Assembly (NCBI GenBank): GCA_030692765.1
Contig: JAUYUB010000021.1
Coordinates: 1-64,000 of the forward strand
Origin: Sulfuricurvum sp.
GTDB lineage: Bacteria; Campylobacterota; Campylobacteria; Campylobacterales; Sulfurimonadaceae
Length of the DNA: 64,000 bases
Reading direction: 5' to 3'
Part shown: piece after piece, positions 35,528 to 44,000 of the stretch
Layout of the letters: every line of letters begins with the position of its first letter
How positions within the stretch are numbered: the stretch's first letter is position 1
Position numbers and translations under genes: made by a program
The notes under the pieces: model-generated
What the model was told of the DNA's origin: nothing
Seen by the model: the letters and a program-made list of their open reading frames with translations, nothing else
Databases searched by the model: none

Positions 35528-38236
35528 CTATAAGCAATCTACGAATTTGACACCCTCACTGTTCAAGTAGCAAAGATACCCTTTTACAGCCCCTCCAGCG
35601 AGTGCCCGTACGGCATCCATGTACATTTTGACTTGCATTTTATGGGAAAAATTCTCTTCTTGTCCTGTTTTATAATCAATAACCGTCCAGTGGCCTGTAT
35701 CACTTTGGATGAGCAAGTCGATAATACGCATTTCGCCCTGATAAAAAAAGCGTTTTTCTTTGTAGTGTTTGCCTTGCGTCAAGGTACAAAACGTTTCATC
35801 CCCCAGCAACATCTCCAATGCAGTGCGCATCGTCTCAATCTTTTCGGCTCCGATACGTGCACCGTAACGCTTACGCGCCGATTCAATCGCGGCATGTATC
35901 GAGTCGTGTTTAAAATCACCCATCATTTCCAATGCGTAGTGCAGTGCCAGACCATACTGTACCGCATCGTAGTCAAAGGTCTCATTGGACTCCAAACGCA
36001 CTACCTCATCTTGTCTTCCATAGGATACGGCTTCATATTTAAGCGGTTCAAGAGGCTGTGGCGCTTGAGCATTAGAAGATTCAAACACCTTTTCTCCCCA
36101 TGCCCCCTCAACAAGATCCAAAGGAGCAAACCACGACGATTTTGGCTTGGCGATCACACTTAGCGACTGAACCGCGCGAGTCAGTGCCACATACAAACCG
36201 TTAAGCTGATCTTCACCCTCGAGTACTTTTTCTTTCTCCAGCGCTGCTTGATACGCAACATCCAACTCTTCGCGCCCTTTGATACGGTAAAAAAGTCGTG
36301 TTAGGGTCAGACCCTCATACTCATAGACGATACTCTCTCCACGGCTTCTTGGGATTCCTAAACGATCCAGAACCAGTACGTGCTCAAACTCCAACCCCTT
36401 GGATTTATGCACCGTCATGATCCGTATTCCATGCAGATCACTTTGGGGGGCATTCGCATCGAGGCGGTCTATCTCAAACGCTACTTCCTCTATGTCACGG
36501 TAATTATTGAGATGCTCGATAAACATCATAGCGCTTTTATCACCGATTCTTTGATCCCGTATAAAACGGATGGCCTGTTCTTGCAAATCGGTAATGCTTA
36601 CTGGCTGTATCGTTTGGGCTTCAACCCCCAAAAGCGCCGCACAGTTATGCCGATATATATCGGCTCTAAAATAACAATAACGTAAATACTCGATCACCGC
36701 TTTGACACTTCGCTGATGGATCAGTTTGGACGTCGCTTCACTCACCACATCCAGATGGTGCTCTTCGAGATACTCCTGTAGTTTACCGGCATCGGAATTC
36801 GTCACGCATAAAACGGCTATTTCATCTTGAGTAATTCCCATTTTGAGCAATCGCTCAATCCCTTCATACGCCGTTTTAAGCGGCTCATCGCTCGTTAGGA
36901 CTTCGACGTATCCGCCCTTCTTAGATTCGGGTGAACCTTGCGGAATGTAGCGTTTCATCTTGGCACCGAAGACACGGTTGACAAAATCTACTACTTCACT
37001 TTTGGATCGGTAGTTTACCTCTAGAGGACGTACCTGCACTTCAAAATGGTGGGCTACATCGTAAAACAAAGCGCTCACTCCGCCGCGAAAACGGTAAATC
37101 GATTGTTTCACATCCCCAACGAAGAAAAAGCTTCCCCCCTCGTTTATCCCCTTTCCCGAACTGATCTCTTCGATCAAAGGACGCAGAATATCAAACTGAA
37201 TCACACTGGTGTCTTGAAACTCATCCAGCAAGAGATGTTTCATCCTGGAATCCAGCCGAAAGTAGAGAAATTCACTCTCTATCTTTCCCCGCAACAAAGA
37301 GTGAACCATCAGCGTAATGTCATCAAAGGTAAGCTCTTGATTCTGCCGCATAATCGCCGTACGGCTTTTGATGTATATGTCTAAAAGGCGCAATAACCCT
37401 GCAAAAAAATCCGATTCGCGTGATTGCATTTGCATTCGCACGGTCTCTTGGAGACTGCGTAGCAGCTCGTCCATCTTGGGTTCATAGATTTTTTTAAAAT
37501 CCCAATACTCTAAACTCGGTTTAAAAAGCCATGTTTTGCCTAAAAGCGCATCATAATCCTCAATCTCCATGGTCTTTCTGGCACGGTCACTCAGTGGCTT
37601 GCTCAATACGAGCGCCGACAATTCTGATGCCAGACTCATCGCGTGCTCATACGGATTAAAAGAGAGGCTCACATTGGGTAGCTCTATGGCCTCAAACTCT
37701 TTGTGCTTTGCATACAGTTGTGCGAGCAGTACAAAAATATCATCCAAACGTTTTGAACTCAACTGTGCCAAGCCAACCAGAGTTCCCATCTCACCTGCGA
37801 CTTCTATTTCATGTAAAAAGCGCTCTAAAAACTTGGTTTCATGATGGGATGTCGCCGCCGTATATGTGGGCATGATCCCTGCATTGAGAGCAAATTTACG
37901 CAAGATGGTTCCGAAAAACTTGTCGATTGTCGAGATATGAATATCACTGCGCAAAAAACGAAGCAGTATTTTTTTTCGCTGTGCCAGTATCTCCTCACAG
38001 CTTAATCCACTCAGACGTGAAATCTCGGCAAGTTCTGCACGTGTTTCCAAAGCTTTAAGTGTTTCAATCACCCGCTGCATCATCTCATTGGCCGCTTTGT
38101 TTGTAAACGTCAATGCTGTAATGGATGAGGGATCCTCCCCCATAAAAAGAAGGCTTAGATATCGCACAACCAGATTAAACGTTTTACCGCTTCCGGCACT
38201 CGCTTCATACGCTAAAAAAGGCTCAAACTGACTCAT
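35528..38236 (-). CDS. addA: AddA-like (RecB-type) helicase-nuclease subunit
   Basis: 902-residue UvrD-like helicase fused to a C-terminal nuclease, for double-strand break end processing. Walker A is EASAGSGKT (residues 11-19), Walker B LLDEFQDTS, motif III FFVGDVKQSIYRFRGG, motif V IMTVHKSKGLEFEHV and motif VI VALTRAVQSL. The PD-(D/E)XK nuclease residues appear as IIDLLIQ and VIDYKTG near residues 830-850, so the nuclease looks intact. It is shorter than Firmicutes AddA (about 1200 residues), as is usual in Campylobacterota. It starts at the base next to the addB stop. Confidence 0.93.
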   Translation of the reverse strand: MSQFEPFLAYEASAGSGKTFNLVVRYLSLLFMGEDPSSITALTFTNKAANEMMQRVIETLKALETRAELAEISRLSGLSCEEILAQRKKILLRFLRSDIHISTIDKFFGTILRKFALNAGIMPTYTAATSHHETKFLERFLHEIEVAGEMGTLVGLAQLSSKRLDDIFVLLAQLYAKHKEFEAIELPNVSLSFNPYEHAMSLASELSALVLSKPLSDRARKTMEIEDYDALLGKTWLFKPSLEYWDFKKIYEPKMDELLRSLQETVRMQMQSRESDFFAGLLRLLDIYIKSRTAIMRQNQELTFDDITLMVHSLLRGKIESEFLYFRLDSRMKHLLLDEFQDTSVIQFDILRPLIEEISSGKGINEGGSFFFVGDVKQSIYRFRGGVSALFYDVAHHFEVQVRPLEVNYRSKSEVVDFVNRVFGAKMKRYIPQGSPESKKGGYVEVLTSDEPLKTAYEGIERLLKMGITQDEIAVLCVTNSDAGKLQEYLEEHHLDVVSEATSKLIHQRSVKAVIEYLRYCYFRADIYRHNCAALLGVEAQTIQPVSITDLQEQAIRFIRDQRIGDKSAMMFIEHLNNYRDIEEVAFEIDRLDANAPQSDLHGIRIMTVHKSKGLEFEHVLVLDRLGIPRSRGESIVYEYEGLTLTRLFYRIKGREELDVAYQAALEKEKVLEGEDQLNGLYVALTRAVQSLSVIAKPKSSWFAPLDLVEGAWGEKVFESSNAQAPQPLEPLKYEAVSYGRQDEVVRLESNETFDYDAVQYGLALHYALEMMGDFKHDSIHAAIESARKRYGARIGAEKIETMRTALEMLLGDETFCTLTQGKHYKEKRFFYQGEMRIIDLLIQSDTGHWTVIDYKTGQEENFSHKMQVKMYMDAVRALAGGAVKGYLCYLNSEGVKFVDCL

Positions 38237-40573
38237 TTACAGCTCCCTCTCGCACAATGTCGCGTAGGTGCAATGTCGACAGGCACTTAAATCCTCACAC
38301 ATTTCCCATACCCACTGCGTATTTTCGGAAAGCATTTGCAAGATCTCTTTGAGCTTTTGCGTTTTTGATTCCAAAAATTGCTCGAATTCAATTTTTCCGG
38401 AATTGAGATCATACACCCCACATCGCACCACTGTTCCCAATGGTGCCGCAAGAAGCGCATAGATACTCAGTTGATAATCCACATCCTTGTCGCTGACGTC
38501 ACTGGAAGTAGACGCATATTTGCCCGTTTTATAATCCAGTACTTCCAACCCCTCAAGTGTGCGATCAATACGATCTATGCGTCCACTCAGGCGTATACCG
38601 CAAACGAGAGCATCTCCCTCTTTTTCACGATAGGCAACTCGTGATCCTTGTGTAAAACGTTGGATCTCAGACTCATAAAAGGGGGTCAGTTTTTCTAACC
38701 ACAGATCTTGAACATAGCGCTGCATGACATCCTGCAGTTCATACTCACGCAATGCGCTTCCCAAAGCCTCTTTCATCTGTGATGCACTTTCATAATAATC
38801 TCTGGACGCGTACACTTTTTCAAGCGCACCATGCAGCCGATTCCCGATTTCACGCTCTCGTGAGAGGTCCTTCGCTTTTTCGTGCTCTTTTATTTTTTCG
38901 ATGTATTTGTAATAAAATTGCCGTTTGCAGGTCAAAAAGCTTTTTAATCCGCTGGCAGATAGGGGATAGGCGGTAAAATTATATTGCGTCTCAATGTGAC
39001 GTTTTACACGCTCTTTAAAAACAGGCTTAGGCAAAATTGCGCTTCCATAATCCAGCTGCGCTTCGCGCATCTCAATGCCTAATTGCAATAAAAAGCGTGA
39101 GGGTACCGACTCCGAATTTTGAACACAGGAAATTGCCACCTCTTGCGCACGGTTAAACAACATCCAGTAATAGTGCTTTTGCAAGGACTCACGCTCAGCG
39201 GTCGTAGGCAGATCGGCAATTTTACGTATTTGGGTATTCAAAAAAAGATCTTTTTGGCTTCGATGCGGAACATACCCCTCATTGAAATCAACAACGATGA
39301 CCCCATCAAAACTCATGCCGCGTGTTTCCAACAATCCAATAACCGTGATCTTACCCCCCCCGACATCATCAATGGAACAGCTTTTGACACGGTTAAAGAA
39401 AATTCGCATCGCCAATTTAAATTCCACACCGCCTAAAGCTGTAGAAAGAGGCTTGAAACGGTTTAATTCTTCAATCAGTATCTCTTTAACCTCGGTACTA
39501 TTCGTTTCCTCACGTAACATTGCACACAGATGTTCTAAATCGGCATAGTTAAACGGCAGATAATAATGGGCTTTGACCCAATCCATCAAATCCGAAGAGA
39601 TTTTAGAGACACGCGCCTTGTTCTCAACACTGCACTCTTCCAAATAAAGCTCAATGGCCTCTATGGTTCGTATCGTCGAATTATCCTTCATCGAAGAGCC
39701 CATCGCAAAGTTAAAATTATTCTCTTCATCAAACAATCTCAAATACTGCGCGAACTGCTCATCTGGGACCACGACAACCATATTGTCCGGATCAATTCCA
39801 TGTTCAACCATCTGCGCAATTTTCGCTTTCACAAAACCCACTTGTATGAGGCGGTTATGAAATACTTCGCACGTCACATGACTCAAGGTATCAATAGGAA
39901 TCGATTCAAGGGTTTGTAAGGTGCTTAACGAAAATACGACACGATGTCCCTCTTGTATATCCAGCGACAGCTCTCTGAGGCGTTGTGACATCTTTTCATT
40001 GTAAGCCGTCGCATGATACACACACTCAAGCGATACGACTGCCGCACACGCTTCCAAGACCTTCAGTTCATAACGGCTCAGATATCCCTCGACGTGTACA
40101 GTGATTGCATCAAACTCTCTTAAGTACCCCTCATTAATCTTCACTGCTGATTTGGCAAAAATCGGATCGCTCCAGCGGTTCGCCGTAGCTACCTCACGGT
40201 ACCTGTGAAGAAGGTGTTTCAAAATAGCGATATGTTCTTCGTACTCTCCATAGATATCCGCATTTTCCAAAGCACTGATATCCACCATCTCACCGCTGAG
40301 TTCTTCAAAAAAACGAAAAATATATTGGGAGTTTTGAATAAAGGTAAAGAAGTTACGTTCAATGTGCAAACTGGCGAAAGAAGAAAAATCCGAAGCCTCG
40401 TGCAGACCCAGAAGGCGTAAGTCATCATCAGGCACGATCACATTTTCAGTGAGAACTGCACGATCCAAAAAATCGTTCATTCCTATAAAAGTAGGTAAAA
40501 AACCTTCGCCACAGCCGTCTAATGCATTACGAATCGCACGTGATGTCGGGTAGACGACGCAGCTGCGTTGCAT
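38237..40573 (-). CDS. addB: AddB-like nuclease subunit with C-terminal iron-sulfur cysteines
   Basis: 778-residue partner of AddA. A C-terminal PD-(D/E)XK nuclease is visible as SGRIDRIDRTLEGLEVLDYKTG near residues 665-690. The four cysteines of the AddB iron-sulfur staple are LTCKRQFYYKY upstream of the nuclease and CRHCTYATLC at the very end. The N-terminus has no Walker A motif; it opens YPTSRAIRNAL where Bacillus AddB has an ATP-binding loop, so the helicase-like part is probably inactive and structural. The ATG overlaps the stop of the FixH-like gene by one base (TAATG), tying this repair pair to the cbb3 oxidase operon. Confidence 0.9.
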   Translation of the reverse strand: MQRSCVVYPTSRAIRNALDGCGEGFLPTFIGMNDFLDRAVLTENVIVPDDDLRLLGLHEASDFSSFASLHIERNFFTFIQNSQYIFRFFEELSGEMVDISALENADIYGEYEEHIAILKHLLHRYREVATANRWSDPIFAKSAVKINEGYLREFDAITVHVEGYLSRYELKVLEACAAVVSLECVYHATAYNEKMSQRLRELSLDIQEGHRVVFSLSTLQTLESIPIDTLSHVTCEVFHNRLIQVGFVKAKIAQMVEHGIDPDNMVVVVPDEQFAQYLRLFDEENNFNFAMGSSMKDNSTIRTIEAIELYLEECSVENKARVSKISSDLMDWVKAHYYLPFNYADLEHLCAMLREETNSTEVKEILIEELNRFKPLSTALGGVEFKLAMRIFFNRVKSCSIDDVGGGKITVIGLLETRGMSFDGVIVVDFNEGYVPHRSQKDLFLNTQIRKIADLPTTAERESLQKHYYWMLFNRAQEVAISCVQNSESVPSRFLLQLGIEMREAQLDYGSAILPKPVFKERVKRHIETQYNFTAYPLSASGLKSFLTCKRQFYYKYIEKIKEHEKAKDLSREREIGNRLHGALEKVYASRDYYESASQMKEALGSALREYELQDVMQRYVQDLWLEKLTPFYESEIQRFTQGSRVAYREKEGDALVCGIRLSGRIDRIDRTLEGLEVLDYKTGKYASTSSDVSDKDVDYQLSIYALLAAPLGTVVRCGVYDLNSGKIEFEQFLESKTQKLKEILQMLSENTQWVWEMCEDLSACRHCTYATLCEREL

Positions 40574-41082
40574 TAAAACTCGAAAGTACTAGGATTGCGG
40601 GTATCGGCTTTGAGATTGTAATAGCGCTGGTTTTCACCGACCGTTACTCTTGCCATAATGTCCCATCGTCCCGCTTTTGGCAGATCGATGGCTTTGAAAG
40701 TATAAACACCATTCTCAACGACAGGTTTATCAAGTGCAATATCAAACTTAACGGTATCAGGGCGCGTTAACACGACACTTAGATTTGCGTCATCAACCGC
40801 CTTGCCGGATTTGTCTTTGATCTCATAGGCAACGACAGAGGCTTGATTCGTGATTTGCGGAGTCAAAAAAGCTATTGTGTATTTTTTATCAAATTCTATT
40901 TTTGCATTAATGATATTATTAACATTATCGTCATACTCATGGTAACTTTGCATCCCGTATTCTGACATCTCAACAGGGTTACTAATGGCTACTTTAATCG
41001 TTCCAATAGCAAATCCAATAACGATGACAGTCGATACACCAATGATCCATGGCCATTTTTTGCCTGCATTTTTATCGATCAT
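40573..41082 (-). CDS. FixH-like membrane protein of the cbb3 oxidase cluster
   Basis: 169-residue protein with one N-terminal membrane helix (WPWIIGVSTVIVIGFAIGTIKV, residues 10-31) and a periplasmic beta-rich domain, as in FixH. FixH (CcoH in other species) aids cbb3 oxidase maturation. SYHEYDDNVNNIINAKIEFDKKY follows the helix, where FixH proteins have a similar YY..Y segment. It begins inside the last codon of the preceding gene (4-base overlap) and joins addB by TAATG. The assignment rests on topology and position more than on strong motifs. Confidence 0.75.
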   Translation of the reverse strand: MIDKNAGKKWPWIIGVSTVIVIGFAIGTIKVAISNPVEMSEYGMQSYHEYDDNVNNIINAKIEFDKKYTIAFLTPQITNQASVVAYEIKDKSGKAVDDANLSVVLTRPDTVKFDIALDKPVVENGVYTFKAIDLPKAGRWDIMARVTVGENQRYYNLKADTRNPSTFEF

Positions 41083-41780
41083 GCTTCATCCTGCTTTCTT
41101 TTCTTTAAAAAACGGCCCCAGACATATCTGCCCAATGCAATCAATATCGTACCATAAAATATTACTCGTATAATATCAATAAAGGTTTGACTCTCCGTCC
41201 CAGCAGAGGTGCTTAGCGCTTGACCTCTCGAAGCGGCAATTTGTTCTGCTGTATCCGCATAACCGTTGAACATACCGACTGCGTATTTTTTAACGATATC
41301 CTCGCCCTTGGCACGCTCAGCCAAGATTGGCAATACCGTTCCACCGCTGTTGGACAACAACTCTTTTGCTTCATCGAGACTACGAGCAAACAATATACTG
41401 CTCACAACGGCACCAATAAAAGTCGCATTGGGATTAAGGATCTGTGCCTTATTAAAATCTTTGTATAAAGACGCAGGACGCGCCAAGATATCAACTTGTT
41501 TTTGCAATTCTACAAACGTCATTATCACTGCAGAATCATTTGTATCTGCGCTGATACGTTTTTCAAAATCACTGATTGATTCATTGTTTTCCAAATCACG
41601 GACCATAACCAAATAAAGAGAAACACCTGTCTTAGCTTTAAGCTCAGCGCCTATGGTTTCAATTTGTTTCGTAAATTCTGGATTCTTGACAACTTCGTCT
41701 TTATACAAAAATTCTGCATGTAGGGAAGAAAAAAATATGCCTAGCAGTGTGAGGGCCGCGAGCCCTCGTGAAAGTTTCAA
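41079..41780 (-). CDS. exported single-pass protein with a TPM-like domain, in the cbb3 cluster
   Basis: 233-residue exported protein. I chose TTG at 41780 since it begins a classic signal peptide (KLSRGLAALTLLGIFFSSLHA) and avoids overlapping the 33-codon gene upstream; the track's ATG at 41828 lies inside that gene. The mature part (QIETIGAELKAKTGVSLYLVMVRDLENNESISDFEKRIS) resembles the TPM/YgcG fold by pattern, and a C-terminal helix (IIRVIFYGTILIALGRYVW) followed by basic residues anchors it. It may be an assembly or stability factor of the oxidase. The function is unproven. Confidence 0.7.
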   Translation of the reverse strand: MKLSRGLAALTLLGIFFSSLHAEFLYKDEVVKNPEFTKQIETIGAELKAKTGVSLYLVMVRDLENNESISDFEKRISADTNDSAVIMTFVELQKQVDILARPASLYKDFNKAQILNPNATFIGAVVSSILFARSLDEAKELLSNSGGTVLPILAERAKGEDIVKKYAVGMFNGYADTAEQIAASRGQALSTSAGTESQTFIDIIRVIFYGTILIALGRYVWGRFLKKRKQDEA

Positions 41781-41788
41781 TAAAGACC

Positions 41789-41890
41789 CTATCCGACAAA
41801 CAAGTGGTTCGGTGTCAACACCGCCCACAAGGTTACTGCAGCACTTACTATCAATGCAAGTGTGATGAGTTTATCCATGTGCTTTGCCAT
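41789..41890 (-). CDS. 33-residue single-helix membrane protein in the cbb3 cluster
   Basis: Too short for the ORF track. ATG at 41890 is preceded by AAGGAGTTTAGT, a strong ribosome-binding site, and the frame ends with TAG at 41789. The product, MAKHMDKLITLALIVSAAVTL then WAVLTPNHLFVG, is one hydrophobic helix with a short tail. It sits 10 bases after the DUF4006 gene. Small single-helix subunits are common in cbb3 oxidases, so an accessory subunit is plausible. Confidence 0.72.
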   Translation of the reverse strand: MAKHMDKLITLALIVSAAVTLWAVLTPNHLFVG

Positions 41891-41900
41891 ACTAAACTCC

Positions 41901-42116
41901 TTACTTTACGTCGACCACATGCTTAGCACTGTCAGTACTGAACATCTGGATCTCTTTTTCATTGTCAATTTTATAAAAATTGTTTGCATTGGCAGCTTGC
42001 GTAACTACCGAGAAATACGTGAGTACTCCTACGATAGAGAGCAATAAAACAACTGCTATTAACATGCCTGTGATGCCATCTAGTGAAAATAGACTACGAT
42101 TTTCGTTTTCCATCAT
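41901..42116 (-). CDS. DUF4006 family small membrane protein of the cbb3 cluster
   Basis: 71-residue protein with one helix (GITGMLIAVVLLLSIVGVLTYFSVV, residues 14-38). The pattern RSLFSLDGITGMLIAVVLLL and the place right after ccoP match the DUF4006 family of Campylobacterota, as I recall it. Two adjacent ATGs open the frame; the second gives the better distance to AAGGGG. Its function is unknown but its conserved position implies a role in cbb3 oxidase assembly or stability. Confidence 0.82.
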   Translation of the reverse strand: MMENENRSLFSLDGITGMLIAVVLLLSIVGVLTYFSVVTQAANANNFYKIDNEKEIQMFSTDSAKHVVDVK

Positions 42117-42123
42117 TTGCCCC

Positions 42124-43071
42124 TTATTTTTGACTCAAGCTTGCAACATAGGCATTCACTGCTTTATGCTGAACTTCAGTTAGGTTAGTAAATGCCGGCA
42201 TTGCACCAATAGCACCTTTTTTACCATGATTAAGGACCATATCAACCATTGCTGGAGACATCTGCGCAATGTTTGGAGCAACCATCTCCATACCCTTACC
42301 ATCAGCACCGTGACATGCTGCACATGTGCCAGCAAATACCGCTGCACCCGCAGCATCATCTGCTTTTAGTCCATTAGCAACGTATTTAGATACTGCATCA
42401 ATCTCAGCATCGGTAATAAGTGCATTGGTAGCTGTGTTCAACAAACCGTTACGATCAGGCATAGGCATACTTGTTCCCAATAGATTGCTATTTGAACCTT
42501 TTATCAAAACATGTTTGACAGATGCTTCGGAAATACGTGTATTCAAATCAGCTGCTTGACCGTTCATACCATCAGCTTGTAGACCATGACATGGTGCACA
42601 TTGCACGATGAAGATTGATTCACCCATCTCTTTGAGTGTCTCATCATCCATATTTTTATGCTGCTCATTAAACTTTGTATCATGTGCAGCAACGTATTGA
42701 TTGTATTCACCGATTTGTGAATACGAATTGACAGGATATCCTGCAAGAAAATACCAAATCGCCCAAACGATCAAACCAAGATAAGCAACGGCCCATCCAA
42801 AAGGTGGTTCGTTTTTATACTCACCAATACCATCCCAGCTTTCTTCTGCAAGATTACCGCTTGCTGTATCGTTTTGCATCTGTCGAACGTATTTTGTAAC
42901 GACAAATGTTGTTATGATAACAAGGACTACTGCGCCTGCGATCGCAAGCATATTTACCCAGTCGCCATCTTTTAAAAACTTATCTAAACCGCCAGCCATT
43001 TCAACTGCCGCATAAGTAAAGCCAAGCATTGCAATTGTAACTATGATAGCAGCTAATACTGTCTTATTCAT
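42124..43071 (-). CDS. ccoP: cbb3-type cytochrome c oxidase subunit III (diheme cytochrome c)
   Basis: 315-residue diheme cytochrome c subunit of the high-affinity oxidase. Two N-terminal helices are present (residues 5-25 and 40-62), followed by the conserved linker WDGIGEYKNEPPFGWAVAYLG. The two heme c motifs are CAPCHG near residue 157 and CAACHG near residue 248, with Met axial ligands available in SMPMPDR and GAMPAF. Electrons from the bc1 complex pass through it to CcoO and CcoN. Its ATG overlaps the ccoQ end by 8 bases. Confidence 0.96.
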   Translation of the reverse strand: MNKTVLAAIIVTIAMLGFTYAAVEMAGGLDKFLKDGDWVNMLAIAGAVVLVIITTFVVTKYVRQMQNDTASGNLAEESWDGIGEYKNEPPFGWAVAYLGLIVWAIWYFLAGYPVNSYSQIGEYNQYVAAHDTKFNEQHKNMDDETLKEMGESIFIVQCAPCHGLQADGMNGQAADLNTRISEASVKHVLIKGSNSNLLGTSMPMPDRNGLLNTATNALITDAEIDAVSKYVANGLKADDAAGAAVFAGTCAACHGADGKGMEMVAPNIAQMSPAMVDMVLNHGKKGAIGAMPAFTNLTEVQHKAVNAYVASLSQK

Positions 43072-43291
43072 CTATGCCTCCTACTTTTTTCTCGTCATCT
43101 TTAGAGACCGCTTCGACCGGTTGATCGGTGATCTCATCATGCAGCGCGATATTGCTGTATTTTTCATAATCGCGTGACCCGTCTTTCTGTGAGCTGTAAA
43201 GGTGATAGATGTACGAATACAATAAAACCACCATAAAGGCTGTAAAGAAAAAAAAGCCGTACGCCTGAAGTGTTGCAATATCCACGCTCAT
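43064..43291 (-). CDS. ccoQ: cbb3-type cytochrome c oxidase subunit IV
   Basis: 75-residue single-helix subunit (AYGFFFFTAFMVVLLYSYIYHLY, residues 10-32) followed by YEKYSNIALHDE and an acidic tail. Length and the YxxY-type segment after the helix fit CcoQ, which stabilises the oxidase. It lies between ccoO (3 bases away) and ccoP (8-base overlap). Confidence 0.9.
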   Translation of the reverse strand: MSVDIATLQAYGFFFFTAFMVVLLYSYIYHLYSSQKDGSRDYEKYSNIALHDEITDQPVEAVSKDDEKKVGGIDE

Positions 43292-43294
43292 CCT

Positions 43295-43987
43295 TTATTT
43301 CAATCGGTTAAGATACGCAATAAGTGCAACAATTTCAGGAACCTGACCTGCTGCCACTGCATCTTTAACAGCTTGATCTTTCATATCTGCCGCAACCACT
43401 TTTGCTTCTTCAAGAGCCGATGCGCGAGCACCTTCCAATGTATCCGCTAAAGCAACCGTTACTTTTGAACCATCCGCCATTGGAAGTTCTTTATTATAAG
43501 GAACCGCAAAAAACTTTTGGATTGTCAACTGCTCTGCATAGGCAGTATCAATATCCGCTGTATTCTTAAACAACCATGTATATGCAGGCATGATAGAACC
43601 AGGCACAACCGCTGCAGGATCTTTCATATGAGTCTCATGCCAGTCTGTCGTACGGTAGTTACCTACACGCATCAAATCAGGACCTGTACGTTTTGAACCC
43701 CATAGGAATGGACGATCGTAGGCATATTCACCACTCGTAGAGTAATGACCATAACGATCTGTTTCTGATTTAAACGGACGAATCAGCTGTGAATGACACC
43801 CATTACAGTTGTTTTTAATATACACCCAACGGCCCGTTAGTTCCAGTGTTGAATAAGGCTTAGCCCCGACGATTGGTCGAGACGCTTGCGCAAAGTTTGG
43901 CAGAATCTCAACGAGACCTGCAAAGGCAATAACAACGAAAACAGTAACCGCAAAAAAGAACGGGTTTTTTTCTAACCAGTGAAACAT
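43295..43987 (-). CDS. ccoO: cbb3-type cytochrome c oxidase subunit II (monoheme cytochrome c)
   Basis: 230-residue membrane-anchored monoheme cytochrome c. I chose ATG 43987, which follows AAGAAGGAGGGG and starts MFHWLEKNPFFFAV; the track's start at 44050 lies inside ccoN. The anchor helix is residues 11-30. The family signature ending in the heme motif is RWVYIKNNCNGCHSQLIRP near residue 65, and GTMP-like methionine is in PGSIMPAYTWL. The region RYGHYSTSGEYAYDRPFLWGSKRTGPDL is conserved in CcoO. It follows ccoN by 13 bases. Confidence 0.96.
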   Translation of the reverse strand: MFHWLEKNPFFFAVTVFVVIAFAGLVEILPNFAQASRPIVGAKPYSTLELTGRWVYIKNNCNGCHSQLIRPFKSETDRYGHYSTSGEYAYDRPFLWGSKRTGPDLMRVGNYRTTDWHETHMKDPAAVVPGSIMPAYTWLFKNTADIDTAYAEQLTIQKFFAVPYNKELPMADGSKVTVALADTLEGARASALEEAKVVAADMKDQAVKDAVAAGQVPEIVALIAYLNRLK

Positions 43988-44000
43988 TTTCCCCTCCTTC

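Noticed and set aside
35633-36163. 176-codon plus-strand ORF
   Set aside because: It lies wholly opposite the addA nuclease region; composition is that of a shadow frame.
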